64,000 nt of DNA from Triatoma infestans (lineage: Eukaryota > Arthropoda > Insecta > Hemiptera > Reduviidae): assembly GCA_011037195.1 (NCBI GenBank), contig JAAEAF010003838.1:225977-289976 (forward strand), written 5' to 3'. Shown piece after piece: positions 35,633 through 46,618 of this stretch. Position numbers and translations under genes: made by a program. The notes beneath the pieces were generated by a model, which was given only the letters and a program-made list of their open reading frames with translations, was not told where the DNA came from and did not search any database. How positions within the stretch are numbered: the first letter of the stretch is position 1; each line of letters begins with the position of its first letter.

Positions 35633-37270
35633 TTGATAGAACTTACACTGTTCATACGACTGTATTTGAAGTACAATTTTCAATTTCCGATATTTTTTAT
35701 CGAAATTAATAGGAAATAAAATTCTGTAGAGATACAGTTATGTCCGCCATTTTGTTTAATAAGATAATACGATAATTCTGCTATTATCTAAGTCAGTAAT
35801 GGCAAACCTATGGTATGCGTGCGAGGGGCGGCATATACGTAAAATTTTACTAGTACGTGAATAATTTACAAAGTATTTATTAACTTCACTGATGAAACTA
35901 CACATACTCACACAAACACACACACACACACATTCACGAATGGTTTTTGCGAAGTATATAAAAATATTATTTAGAGTAGATGATTGGACGACGCCGACAC
36001 CATTGAGAAAGAATTTGAAGAGAATTTGTCAATGACAATTATTAAATTACCGTAAAAGGAAATCGTAAAATCGTGTAATATTTCACAATAGGACTTTTAA
36101 TTACTTATTTATTTATGTAGGAAATAAATCATGTCACCAATTAGTAATTACATAAAGAACATTCATGTAAATATTGTTCATATATTAATAAATATGATAT
36201 AAAAACAACAACTATTGCATTAAATCAAACAAAGATGGAGGAAGAATGATGAATAATCATCATAATGGTTGGGGAAAAGAAAAAGTAATTGAAATGCTAA
36301 AGACAGGCAATAACAGTGCCGCGATGTGAAATTGGAAAGTAGGGCAAACATAGCTCTTGATGGGTTATTGATGGAAACCAGTTGTTCGCCCTTAACATAC
36401 AGATTAAAATTTTTCCGATCTTTACAATCAAACTTTCTTTTTTTCTAAAGGGAAACACATTGAAATTTCTCTCAAGTTTTTTTTTAAATTTATTTTTAAT
36501 AACAAATAACCAACAACGTTGTTAATTAAGGAAAATTCGTTAATAATTTGGAAAATTGGGTCTTCTATTTTTTTTTTAAATTAATTTTTTTTTTTTTTAC
36601 CTCACAAAGTTGAACACTTTGGTTAACTTATAAATATAACAGTATTACAAAGGTGGTCTTTAAAATCAATGAACCTATAATATTATGGTATAAAATTTAA
36701 TTATACTAGAGGAAAATTGGGGCAAAAATAGCTATTCGTTGGAAGCAATAGTTACAATGATGTCAAGTATCAGGGAATAAAGGAATATTGGGGGGGGGGA
36801 TTTTATTTAAAGTTAATTATGAGTTCAAAATTATATAAATAAAACTGGTATAAATGGAAAAGCTAATTTGTATAATTCTTATTTCTTCGGCTTGGTCTAC
36901 CCATCTGCACAGAATTTGCACTGTGTGAAATATAATTCCTTTGAAGTTTCATTTCATTGAATTAACATTTCATGTAATAAAAACTCGTACATGGTGCTTA
37001 TGCATTCTTCATGAGCATTTCATAAAGTGTAAAAAAATGTTCACATGACATGATAGCCGTTAATATAATTATAACTTTATTAAACATGAAAATTTTTCCT
37101 CAGTTATTCTAATAAATATACTAATTGATGGAATACATGTTGATAAGTATTTCTTGGGAGATAGAAACTGAATGTGTTTAGACTGTAATCCAGAAGATGG
37201 CGCCAGAACATTACACAAACTCAAATAACATTTAAAATGTAATGTGGCACAGATTCCACAAAACATCCTA
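34005..37270. other. unassigned AT-rich DNA
   Basis: Open frames at 34312-34545 and 34882-35217 (minus) are not recognised. A CATA/CA microsatellite lies at about 35599-35632. No exon is convincing. Confidence 0.35.
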
Positions 37271-37274
37271 AAAT

Positions 37275-37575
37275 TAATTTTTTCGACAAAAATTGTTATT
37301 AGCTTACGACTACATACTTAGCGTGCCAAGTTTAAAGAAAACCTTTGTAGTCGTTTTCTACAAAATTTCAAAACTCATAAGCATATTATGTAAAATGGTT
37401 AGTGGGAATATCAAGTTTTATCTCTCATCAGATTTTTAGTTATTGAGATATTTTGTACACACACACACACACACACACATATTTTTTCGTATGAATTTCC
37501 GGTGAAAATTCAATTTCGAAAATTTGCCACGATCGCAATAATTCCTCTTACCCAGGAGTATGGGAAAGTAATAAC
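37275..37575 (-). repeat. FamA repeat, hairpin-end half copy
   Basis: Contains AGTTTAAAGAAAACCTTTGT, a CA run (about 37447-37470), AATTTCCGGTGAAAATTCAA and ATTCCTCTTAC. It ends less than 50 bp before the exon at 37624. Confidence 0.75.
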
Positions 37576-37623
37576 TTACATACTTAGCAAAACTGAACTG
37601 ATCGTTTCATTGTTTTATTTCAG

Positions 37624-37703
37624 ATTTTATTGAAGAGCGGCGAATTTTATTGGAAAACGTTGGCCCAGACTTGCAAAATCATTATGCTACCATTGGATTG
37701 GAG
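37624..37703 (+). CDS. internal coding exon of a host gene (possible DUF4062-like/NACHT-WD repeat protein)
   Basis: A pyrimidine-rich tract and TTTATTTCAG precede 37624, and TTGGAG is followed by GTAATTTA. Only one frame is both open and protein-like: two bases completing a codon, then FIEERRILLENVGPDLQ and NHYATIGLE. The entry phase is 1 and the exit phase is 0. The pattern 'D..EER..LLENV.P.LQ..Y...GLEV' resembles, from memory, the N-terminal DUF4062-type segment of STAND proteins with NACHT and WD40 repeats. That family call is tentative. The phase fits the exon at 2911-2989 in its first frame, where the junction codon would be AAT. No repeat overlaps it. Confidence 0.55.
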
Positions 37704-38085
37704 GTAATTTATTATTTAATTAATTAATTTTTAATGTGCTAAATCATTAGCAAATACTTAATTTTATTTTTTGCGATGTTTGTTTAGTAGCATCAAATTA
37801 TTAGGCCTTAAGAATCCGTCAAGCGACTGAACCAGTTTTATAAACGCTTATTATAAAACTGGGTGCCCGAAGGCGCGGCACTAACTTAATATAGCTTTTA
37901 TTCTTCACCACAAAAAAGGAGTCTAAAAAAGGAGCCCTCTCTCTTAAGTGACCACCACCAACAATCTACCGATCTGCAATATCTTAAATTATCCTTAATC
38001 TCAAGTATTTTTTTGAGAGCGTTTGTCTACCCACGCGTATGAAACCCAGTACTGCCAAATCGTGGATACTAATATAGTTAGTGAT
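37704..38085. other. intron start, no recognised element
   Basis: AT-rich after the donor, then a patch with CGCGGCAC near 37875. Nothing identified. Confidence 0.4.
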
Positions 38086-38089
38086 CTCC

Positions 38090-39376
38090 GTTCCCTTGGC
38101 TCTATCGTCACAATTCTGACACAAAGGATTAGAAGTAGATGAGTGGTGCTCAGGTTTAGGGGTTTCATAGTTATGATGCCTTTGAAAAGTTTCAAAGATT
38201 CTTTCTGAAGAAATTATTTGCCCTCCCTGCTTGCACCCCTAACTACATGCTCGCCTTGGAAACTCCACTTGAATCTATGCAGTGTTTTACCCTTTAGCTT
38301 CATCTAAAATATTGTATTACAATTCTATCTCAGGAAGACCACCGATTGCCTAAAATACTTGCTACTCAAATAATACAAAAAAAAATCTTCTGGTTTAAAA
38401 ATTTAGTTTCGCTAGTCCGCCTTCACTCCTGCACGGTCACACCAACATTAGATAGCCTTTCTTCTTGGCGTACATTACTCCTCGAGCTTCCATCTCTGAT
38501 TGAGTCCGACATTCGTGAAGAGGCTGTGAGACGGGCTACTTCCACTAACCGTTTTCTTCTTTATAGAGTGCTAATAGCAGAATATCCCAATTTCATAACG
38601 GAGAGCCTATTTGATATCCTAAAGCTTAAAGATCTCCACTGGTTTTTCAAAATTAGAGGGGAACTTCTTTATCTAAATTTTAGGCCATGGGTGGAGAGAG
38701 ATATAATAAATGAAAAATGTTCCCTTTGCTCTTATAATATTCGCGAGGATTTATACCATTTCCTTGGAGAATGTCCTATCCTGGTGGAGCTTCGGCTACT
38801 CCATTTCGGCAAATCTTTTCTCTCTAGGCTGGAGATAATTCCATTTTTAACTGGTCAAATATCCTGTTTACCACTGATTCATTGCACTCGCCATGCCTGT
38901 CAAATCAGACTAGGTTACCTTACCTATATTTCCTTTTTTATTATTATAATATGTATATTTTTCTCAAGTATTTTATACCATTGGATTTTATTTTTATTAC
39001 GTTTTTTTTCTGTTCTCTTTCCTATTTGTTTGTTTTTATGATATTTTTTTTTTCCAACTAGAGATTTTGTATTTTTTATTTATATTTAGTTTAGTTTTCT
39101 TTGAAAATGCCTACTAAATGCCTATGGTTTTTTTCTTTTTTTAATGTACTGTGTATATTATTTGCTGAATGCATTATATTTATTATTTTCCTAATGTACT
39201 ATATAATATATATATATATATTTACTTTTCTTAAGCACTGTTATACTTATATTAAGCACTATATTTATTTCGTTAATAATAACTACAAATTTTATTTGCA
39301 GTAAACTCAAGCAGTTGGCTTATGTTATGCTTCTAATACTTTTTGTCATTTTTCTATTTTTGTATTTATCTTAATA

Positions 39377-39429
<53 letters not shown>
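38090..39429 (+). mobile_element. 3' part of a non-LTR retrotransposon with TAA-type tail
   Basis: Forward frames read FHSYDAFEKFQRFF, LFALPACTPNYMLALETPLE (thumb region typical of non-LTR reverse transcriptases), then after a stop an open frame of 231 codons (38346-39041). That frame contains EEAVRRATSTNRFLLYRVL and the zinc finger CSLCSYNIREDLYHFLGEC. Its last 40 residues are hydrophobic and low-complexity, probably read-through of the 3' UTR. AATAAAGT leads into a run of about seventeen ATT units (39379-39429), like the TAA tails of I-group elements. The element is 5'-truncated and has at least two stops. Confidence 0.75.
39379..39429. repeat. ATT microsatellite (retrotransposon tail)
   Basis: Perfect ATT run directly after AATAAAGT, at the 3' end of the non-LTR fragment. 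Confidence 0.85.
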
Positions 39430-39430
<1 letters not shown>

Positions 39431-41590
39431 GTAGATGACTGGCTACCCAAGCGTGTCCAGTCAATACACATAGTGGTCACTTAATTGTATCTCCTACACA
39501 TGGAGAGAATGTACTTCAAGTCCTCCCAGTTATATCTTTTAAGAAATCTTTTAATCAGGAGACCCCCTTCAGTGTCCCTCCAATGCTTCTCTGGTAAGCA
39601 TTAGCTAAATTAAGAGTTAGCTATAATTCGCTATAACTTGAAGCAAAACACCATTCATTCTGGCCCTCGTATTTGGTGCTAAAACTGCAGTGAAGCACTT
39701 AAAGAATTTATCTTACTTCTTTTCCTTCATAATGATTGACAGGAAGTCGCAATTTTTACTAAATGGTAGTTAATTTTATCTTCTTCTATATTTTGGAATC
39801 GTTCACTGTACTTGATATACAGCCTTCCTTTCCAAAATAATAACTGGAAACTGCGATAATTTATATCAATAATTCGAAAGTTAAAATACATTAAACATAT
39901 TTTATATTTTGTTGAACAATTTACATTTAGTAGAACAATTTGCGGTAGTTTTAGTTTTGAATCATGTCGCACTGTTTTTTTGTTCGAATCGGTGGATTCC
40001 TTATCATCTTCTTTAGTTTATACGTTCTAGAATTTTGTGGTTTATGTATAATCTTATATACGTTTTGATTTAAAACATTTCCTGTTCCAGAACCATGTTC
40101 GTTCCGTAAGAACCACGTTTGCTCACAATTGAAGCGCAATATTTTGTTTTAAAATATGTGCGACTTATGCTTTATGGCTACATCATCCATAGAGGTAGAA
40201 GCATGTCGATTCACATGTGGAACATTTAGACTTCTTTTATTGATGCCTCTCTTTATTTTAGTGTAATTAATTTAATTCAGGGTACTCGAGTTATAAACCT
40301 TTTAGAAATTTACTAATTAATTTATTAGCTGATTCTACTAATCTAATTATTAGCTAGTCCAATTTCTTCCACTATATACCACATAATTTTTATATTTTCA
40401 GCTCCCTCCATGTTTGAATGTTTTATTATGAACTGAAAAAAGGATTATATCAATTGCTTAAGAGTAATATACAATTTGTGAAAATCTCACTATCGTAGAT
40501 AAAAATTGCAAATAAGATGGGGCTAAAAAACTATCCTAGCAGAACGCCCACTGTAGTTCACTGTAGTTGTATTGTTCTGTGAGTTATCATATTTAATGGT
40601 AAACATTAGTTGAAGAATTCTTATTGAACCAGTTGAGCTACACAATGATGAATAGAATTTGGGATAATCCTCTTCTATTATCAGCAAACAGATACTGTCT
40701 ACTTACTTTGCAGTACATTCAGAGGATTAGGCTTTAAACCGTGGGAGTAGAGGATCATTACATGTAACAGGGAAGAGAGAGTTCTGTTTGTTCTTTGTGT
40801 TTCTCAACACTGTTGTGTGCTTCTGAATAATTAATCGCCAGGATTAAATGTTTTAATGAGTGTTTCTGTGTTTCACGGACTAGATTTGTAGGCTGCATTA
40901 ACAGACCTGTCTCCTTAATTCGGTGGTAGGGAGCGTGTCTATAGGGTTATTAACATTTTTACATGTACATACTACTTTATAAATCACCTTAGTGACATCT
41001 ATAATGTTCGTGTATTCTGCAGAATTATTAAGAACTAGCTAATATAATCATGATAAGCAACTGGAGTTTCAAAAAAAAAAAAAAATTGGTATGAAACACT
41101 CAAACGACAACGCAATTCTTGCAGTAATGATGGACAAATTATCTTAGAAGTCGGAATTTTTACTAAATATTTAGAATTCCCTTATCTCGCATGGAATATT
41201 CTATTGAAATGGCTCTACAGAGGGATTTTCAGATGTTGAGGACAAAGTTTGGATCTCTGATAATTAAAAAATCTGATTTAGTGGTTCAGAACTGAACTTG
41301 TGTCAATCATCAAGCAGTTGAAAAGTTTATGCGGCTGGAGTATTTGTTAGAGTAGAAGCGCAATAAGACCGTTAGAATGGCTTTTGGCAGTGTGATATGA
41401 GTAACAGGGGGCTATTATAAAGACCAACATACAAAGTTTGCAAAATATAGCGTGCATTCCAGTATTGATGGTTTTTAGGTTAAGAAAATGTGTTTTAGTT
41501 GTGAATTATTTGTTTTATAAAACTCTTCCCTCGCTTAAATAAACATCTTCCACACTGTCTACATGTAAGTTAAATAGTTTAAATACCAAT
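39430..41590. other. AT-rich non-coding DNA
   Basis: Only a short FamA-like terminus at 41085-41110 (GGTATGAAACACTCAAACGA) is recognised. No exon or RNA gene. Confidence 0.35.
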
Positions 41591-41594
41591 ATAG

Positions 41595-41672
41595 CTGAAG
41601 ATGGACCACATTAGGTCGAAACGTCCTGTTCTGTTCAGTGAATGAATAAATAAACTTTGTAATAAAAAAAAG
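41595..41672 (+). ncRNA. hammerhead-like retroelement tail with AATAAA and A-run
   Basis: CTGAAGA, then TGGACC ACATTA GGTC, then GAAACGTCCTGTTCTG. Helix II (GACC/GGTC) and the GAAA box are intact, so this is a closer match to the hammerhead core than the 9550 copy. AATAAATAAAC and a run of A follow, as at the 3' end of a retroposed copy. I see no helix I/III closure that would prove a self-cleaving fold. Confidence 0.4.
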
Positions 41673-41714
41673 GAGCTGTCAATAATCTAGCCCTGGTTGT
41701 TAAGGGTTTATCTA

Positions 41715-42590
41715 TTACTATCAGTTAACTCCTGATAACAGGAAGTATTGCGACCGTGTCAAATATTTGAAATTGAGTTTCCACCGGGTACGAAACCTCC
41801 CCTTGGTACAAAAAAATGCTTTTAGCGAAAAGGCTGTATGTGTATGTTTTAACAGAACATCTAGGAACAAAAAATCGTAAGAATGGTACATTTATTAACC
41901 GCCAAATCTGACACAAATTGTTGAGCAAAATCCATAAACGGAAGTGCGACTTTACTGATTTTGTTTTCAGTTCTTACGACTTTTTCGAAAATGGCTCCAA
42001 CGATTTTCTTTAAACTTCGTTTACTGTTTAAACACATAAATGCCCATCACTTTTATTTGTAACTTTTTCCCGGGAAACTTGATTTTGTGGGGGTTATGGG
42101 GGAACAGTAGCGTTATGCGTATCTCTTAGATATCATTTCAGTTTAATCATAAATGGTTCTATCACGTGTATAATATTCAAGTACTGTAGAAGGATTAATA
42201 GAACTCCAAATTCGGTGAATATCTCTATACCGGAAGTGCCTCTGTGCAGACTAGTGATTTTTTTTTTCAAGTTTTTTGAAATTTTCTCAAAAACTGCTAC
42301 AGAGATTTTTTTAAAACTTGGAATGCTAATTGTACGGATATAAACCTGTCATTTTTTTTTTTTTTTTGGAACAATCTTTCCCGGAGAAATTCATTTTATG
42401 GGGTTTTGGGGGACCCCTATGTCAGTTACGTTTACACTGAAATCGCCACAAACTTTATTTGGGTCAGAGTTGACTGTCAACCAGGACGGATACATATCGT
42501 TAACCCCTACTAACATAATTTTTATCGGCAAGCCCAACTAAATGTTTGTAATTACTGAGTAAGAGAAAGTTGTGTGAAAGTTGTACAACT
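41715..42590 (+). repeat. FamA repeat, reference full-length copy (about 875 bp)
   Basis: This copy shows the whole order. It has a decayed left hairpin (CCTGATAACAGG), GGAAGTATTGCGACCGTGTC, a FamA-typical GAGTTTCCACCGG, and a first module GAAAATGGCTCCAACGATTT to TTTATTTGTAAC. A second related module follows (CTCAAAAACTGCTACAGAGA to GGAACAATCTTTCCCGGAG). The right end is GTAAGAGAAAGT then TGTGTGAAAGTTGTAC. There is no open frame of any size. The two internal modules are diverged direct repeats of about 300 bp. Class unknown. Confidence 0.75.
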
Positions 42591-42609
42591 GATTTTTTTT
42601 TTTTAAAAG

Positions 42610-42960
42610 TTTAGTAAGTATATGATTAAAAAGAAAATCGTAAGAGCCATTTTTTAAGAAACGAAAGCACATTCCAATATAGTCTCGGACGGATTTTGAG
42701 CGAAACTGTTGTGTCGGATGCGATGATAGTATCTAAACATTGGCACTAATGGCTTTTGTAATCGATGGGCAAAAAAAAGTATCTAAACGGAGTTTCGGCT
42801 GTTTGTTTGTTTTTATGTTTTCTGTTCTTAAACACAAACATCTTTCGCTGATTTTTTTTTCTTCATATTTAGGAGATCTCAAAACGTGTATGTCTCCGGA
42901 AAAAGGCCATACCGAATACATTGACGAGTTCGCAATATTATCTCATACAACAAATTAGAG
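42610..42960 (-). repeat. FamA repeat, partial copy facing the reference copy
   Basis: Contains GAAAATCGTAAGAGCC, CTTCATATTTAGGAGATCTC, ATGTCTCCGGAAAA and TCGCAATATTATCTCATAC. It lies tail to tail with the preceding plus copy. Confidence 0.65.
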
Positions 42961-43625
42961 AACGCAACGAAGATGTACACTTTGTTATTCTTATTGGTAT
43001 TATACAGTTGGTTATATAAATAATTACTTTTCTACTATTTTACAAATTAATGATTGATAAATAAATTGTAAATTGATTTTCCAATGTCAGCTTGAATTCA
43101 CAATTAGAAATAGTGAATACAAAACAAGGCAATTGAATAATCAGCTGTTATTTACGTATTGTTATAAATGTGACTCTATACAGCTTAATGAAATAGTTTA
43201 AACAATATAAATACATCACTAGTAAATATATATATATAAATTTACAACTAAACCATACAGAGAAACAATGTATAAGCAATGAAGACAAATGTTAGCCACT
43301 TTATTTTCTAATTTATTCTAAAACCCTAGCCCTTTGTTGCACGCCAACTTAAAAAATCTGTTAGAAAACTATATTTGCATATAAATTCGCTACAAACAAT
43401 ATATATCATTTATTTAAATAACATTATTTAGTTTCATATATTTATTTATTTGACGTGTTGTAATAATAGAAACATTTTATATATGTATAATCATATATAT
43501 TACAAATGTTACATAATAAAGCTCAACCAGTAATTTTATTTACATATATTTATAGAGTTGTGCACAGTTTTATATAAATAAAAGCCTTAAATTTATAACA
43601 GCAATTTGTCTAAATGAAAGATTTT
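42961..43625. other. AT-rich non-coding DNA
   Basis: Extremely AT-rich. Nothing recognised. Confidence 0.45.
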
Positions 43626-43627
43626 AT

Positions 43628-43985
43628 GTTATTTCAATTTTCTCTTACGATTAAAATAATCGGAGTGTCGCATTTTATTTGAATTTCACCAATATATGTT
43701 TTTGAGTCTTCTGAAGACGATAAAAAATATTTTTAGCAACTGATCTGGGGTGTGTACATGTGTGTGTAAATGTGGTTTGTGAGAGAGTGTGTGTGTCTTT
43801 TAAAAAAGCACTCAAAAAGAAAAGTCACCGGAAGCTCAAACTTGATATTCCTTTCAGGAATATTTTCCATTATGAAGATTAAGACCAAATTCTGTCAACC
43901 CATTTCAGATTTATTATTTTTTCTCCATGATTTTCTCGAAAATGGATGGAATGATTTTCTTTTAAATCTGGTTTTCTAATTATAT
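43628..43985 (+). repeat. FamA repeat, 5' half copy
   Basis: Starts TTTTCTCTTACGATTAAAAT and contains GAAGCTCAAACTTGATATTC and TTTTCTCGAAAATGGATGGA. Confidence 0.65.
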
Positions 43986-43989
43986 TTGC

Positions 43990-44290
43990 CCGAGATTAAT
44001 CCCAACCTAGGCCAAACTAGGGAGGGAGAATTCGTTATAAGTAGAGGCGATCTCGCCAAACACGAAGAACAGTTTTTCGTCCCCAGTCAGTCAACACATT
44101 CTACGTACTTATTATTTCTCAGCCAGTCTGTCTCTCTCTTAATTATTCTCTCGCTACCTTTATTCTCATCTGACCAGTGTACCTTTATAATAATACAACC
44201 AGTATAAAGTTCTTGCAATTTATATATTTCTATTCATTAAATAGTGTTCAGTGCATCTACAAGTTTATTTATTCACCATCCTAAATTATC
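43990..44290 (+). repeat. possible solo LTR
   Basis: GAATTCGTTATAAGTAGAGG followed about 35 bp later by CCCCAGTCAGTC resembles an LTR with a TATA-like element and an initiator, then TC-rich sequence. It differs from the LTRs of both Gypsy elements in this window. The ends and a target duplication were not found, so this is only a suggestion. Confidence 0.25.
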
Positions 44291-45240
44291 TCCAATTCTC
44301 TCCTTCTCAAACCTACCACATTTTTGCTACTGATTTTTCAGTTTCCCTAAGTCTCAACTCTTCTCTCTTCCGCCAAATTTCTGAAGGAAGTCATTAAACA
44401 TTTAGTTCGATCCTCTTATTTTTTCTTTTCTCATTTTTTTCTCTTCTGGATTTGTGAGCGAATCTTCTCCTGACATCTATCTCAATAGAAAAGCAATCTC
44501 TTGGCTCTTGGGGATTGTAGGGCTTCTAATTTCGCATCCTAGAATAATGCTTACAATTGAATTGTAGATGTTATTTTAAAATCTTTCTATGCTGTTTTTA
44601 TTGTTCCTTCTATGTGACTTTGCTTATATAATGTGTAAATTTTGTAACATACGTATTTTTAGTCTTCAGTTGCGAAATTCTTAGTTTCACTTTAGACATT
44701 TTTACGATAACTTCCTCTAAATCTTCCCTTCTGCACCAACTTATTAATACCGGATCCTAAGAGATTTAAAAGAAAAACAATCTTAATTCTATTTACTTGT
44801 TAAATAGTTTCATAAAGTTGAATGAGATTCATAAATTTCAACAAATTTATCGTCTATTGGAAATTAAATAAATAATATGTAACACTGAAGTTGGAAGTAA
44901 ATATCTATTTACATAGATAAAACAAAGCAACGTTATCAAAGATATATCTATTGTTATTATAATAATAGTACATGGTATATAAACTATAGATAGTCAGAGA
45001 TATTTCAAACATTCATTGTTTTACATTAACCAAATCTTCCTCCATATTCTATTGTGTTTAACCGTAATTATCTCCCTTCTACATCCGCTCCTGTTCATTG
45101 ATGTCTGTTTCATCTCTTATTATCTGCTCTTATAGCTGTTTATTGTTTAATTGAGCATTGTTCACATTTCTGTTTCCATTAATGCCATTAATTTTAATTT
45201 TGTTTTAATGTAATAATGCTACAAATTACTGACGATTCTG
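44290..45240. other. AT-rich non-coding DNA
   Basis: Nothing recognised. Confidence 0.4.
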
Positions 45241-45244
45241 AAAC

Positions 45245-45700
45245 AATTGAATGTTTTTTTGGGGGGGATCTTCTGAAAAAAAACTCGCAACGATTTTCTT
45301 TTAACTGCTCAAACTAACTACACATTTAAGACTATTACTTTATTGGAACTATTGTTCTGGTTTTCGGAGAGTTCTGGGGGAAGCGACGAAACCCTCAGCC
45401 TTTCTCTAAAGCGTTATTTGAAAATACCTTATGTTTCTGCTATCTAATTAATGTAGACAAGAATTAAATATGTTAAAAAAATATAAAGTTTCAATGGAAA
45501 CCGGTAAACAGGAAATGCAAATTTTCGGAATGTGTTTTTCTTTCCGGAATTTTGTGATTTTCTCAACAACAGCTTGAAAGAATTTTCCTAAAACTTGATT
45601 GCTAGACACACATGCGAGTCTTATTATTAGTACTTGAAATATTTTTCTCGTGAATGATTTTAGGACTGTTCTTCTAGAGGTGATGAGACGTTAGCCATTC
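45245..45700 (+). repeat. FamA repeat, middle and second module
   Basis: Contains CTCGCAACGATTTTCTTTTA, TTCTGGGGGAAGCG, AAACCGGTAAACAGGAAATG and ATTTTCTCAACAACAGCTTG. Confidence 0.6.
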
Positions 45701-46027
45701 CTCGTAAAGTAAAATTATTAGAAAATCAGTTAGAGATTAATAAATAAAGGAATGGCGTGGTTTAGACGGAGTGTGGCAACTTAAAATTGAGAGGAAGAGT
45801 TGTCCTCAGAATGTATGCTTTGTGTGAAATAAATGGTCTATTTTTGTTTTTTGCAAGAAGAAGCCTTTTCTTTTCTTTTTATTCAGAAATTATTAATGAT
45901 AATAATAATAAAAGTAAGACAAAGAGAAATATAAAATTAAATAATATTTACAAAGTGTAATAGGCTTAATAAAATAATTTTGAATGCAATTTTAAATTCA
46001 TGTGATTTTGTCAGTAAATGATATTAA

Positions 46028-46618
46028 TTTCTCTTACTCTTAGTAAGGTATTGCGTATTTTCGAAATAGAGTTGCACCGGAAATACTATTTTAGGGTCCC
46101 CAGAATAAAAAAAAATGTTTTTAGCTAATGGCCTATATGCACGTGAGTATTTTTAACAGAATATCTTAGGGAAGAGATTAGCGCTCGACTAGCAACGCGG
46201 AGATCACGGGTTCGAATCCAGCCGTGCTACCCTTAGATTTTCTCTTCCTAGGAGCCCCTACAGCTCCCCGGTGATGGACAAAGCTGTCTGTAACGGGAGA
46301 ACACTGTCCGGAGGCCGGCCGTGCACTGAGAAGGCTCCGGGCGCAAATTACCACAGATGTTGAGTCGCTTTAAAATAAATAAATAAATAAAAAAATAAAA
46401 TAAAATAAAATAAAGAATATCTCACTAATGGAAAGTCATGGGACGCTTTAACTTGGTATTCCATTTACACACTACAACCGCAACAGACACGAAGACTTTG
46501 GGCAAAATCCATCTACCGGAAGCGCCATTATTGAATTTTTTTCCAGTTTTTCAAGATTTTCTCAAAAACGGCTCTAATGATTTTCTTTAAACTTTGTATA
46601 CTATCTGCACACATAACG
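46028..46618 (+). repeat. FamA repeat, 5' half, split by a SINE
   Basis: TCTCTTACTCTTAGTAAGGT starts the copy, and GTTGCACCGGAAATACT, ATCCATCTACCGGAAGCGCC and TTCTCAAAAACGGCTCTAAT follow. It stops inside the first module at about 46618, where a minus-oriented copy begins. The SINE at 46167-46413 interrupts it. Confidence 0.75.
46167..46413 (+). mobile_element. tRNA-derived SINE with 9-bp target-site duplication
   Basis: The head carries a B-box GGTTCGAATCC (46209-46219); the A-box segment is shortened compared with the copy at 33781. The body contains AGGAGCCCCTACAGCTCCCC, GATGGACAAAGCTGTCTGTA and ACTGAGAAGGCTCCGGGCGC, and the tail is a TAAA/TAAAA run. AGAATATCT flanks the insertion at 46158-46166 and 46414-46422. 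Removing it restores the usual FamA order, so it jumped into an existing FamA copy. SINEs depend on a LINE partner; which one is not known here. Confidence 0.85.

Noticed and set aside
41715..42590. FamA as a canonical Helitron
   Set aside because: Several copies do begin A|TC and one end has a hairpin, but no CTRR terminus follows the hairpin, and no Rep/helicase source was seen.
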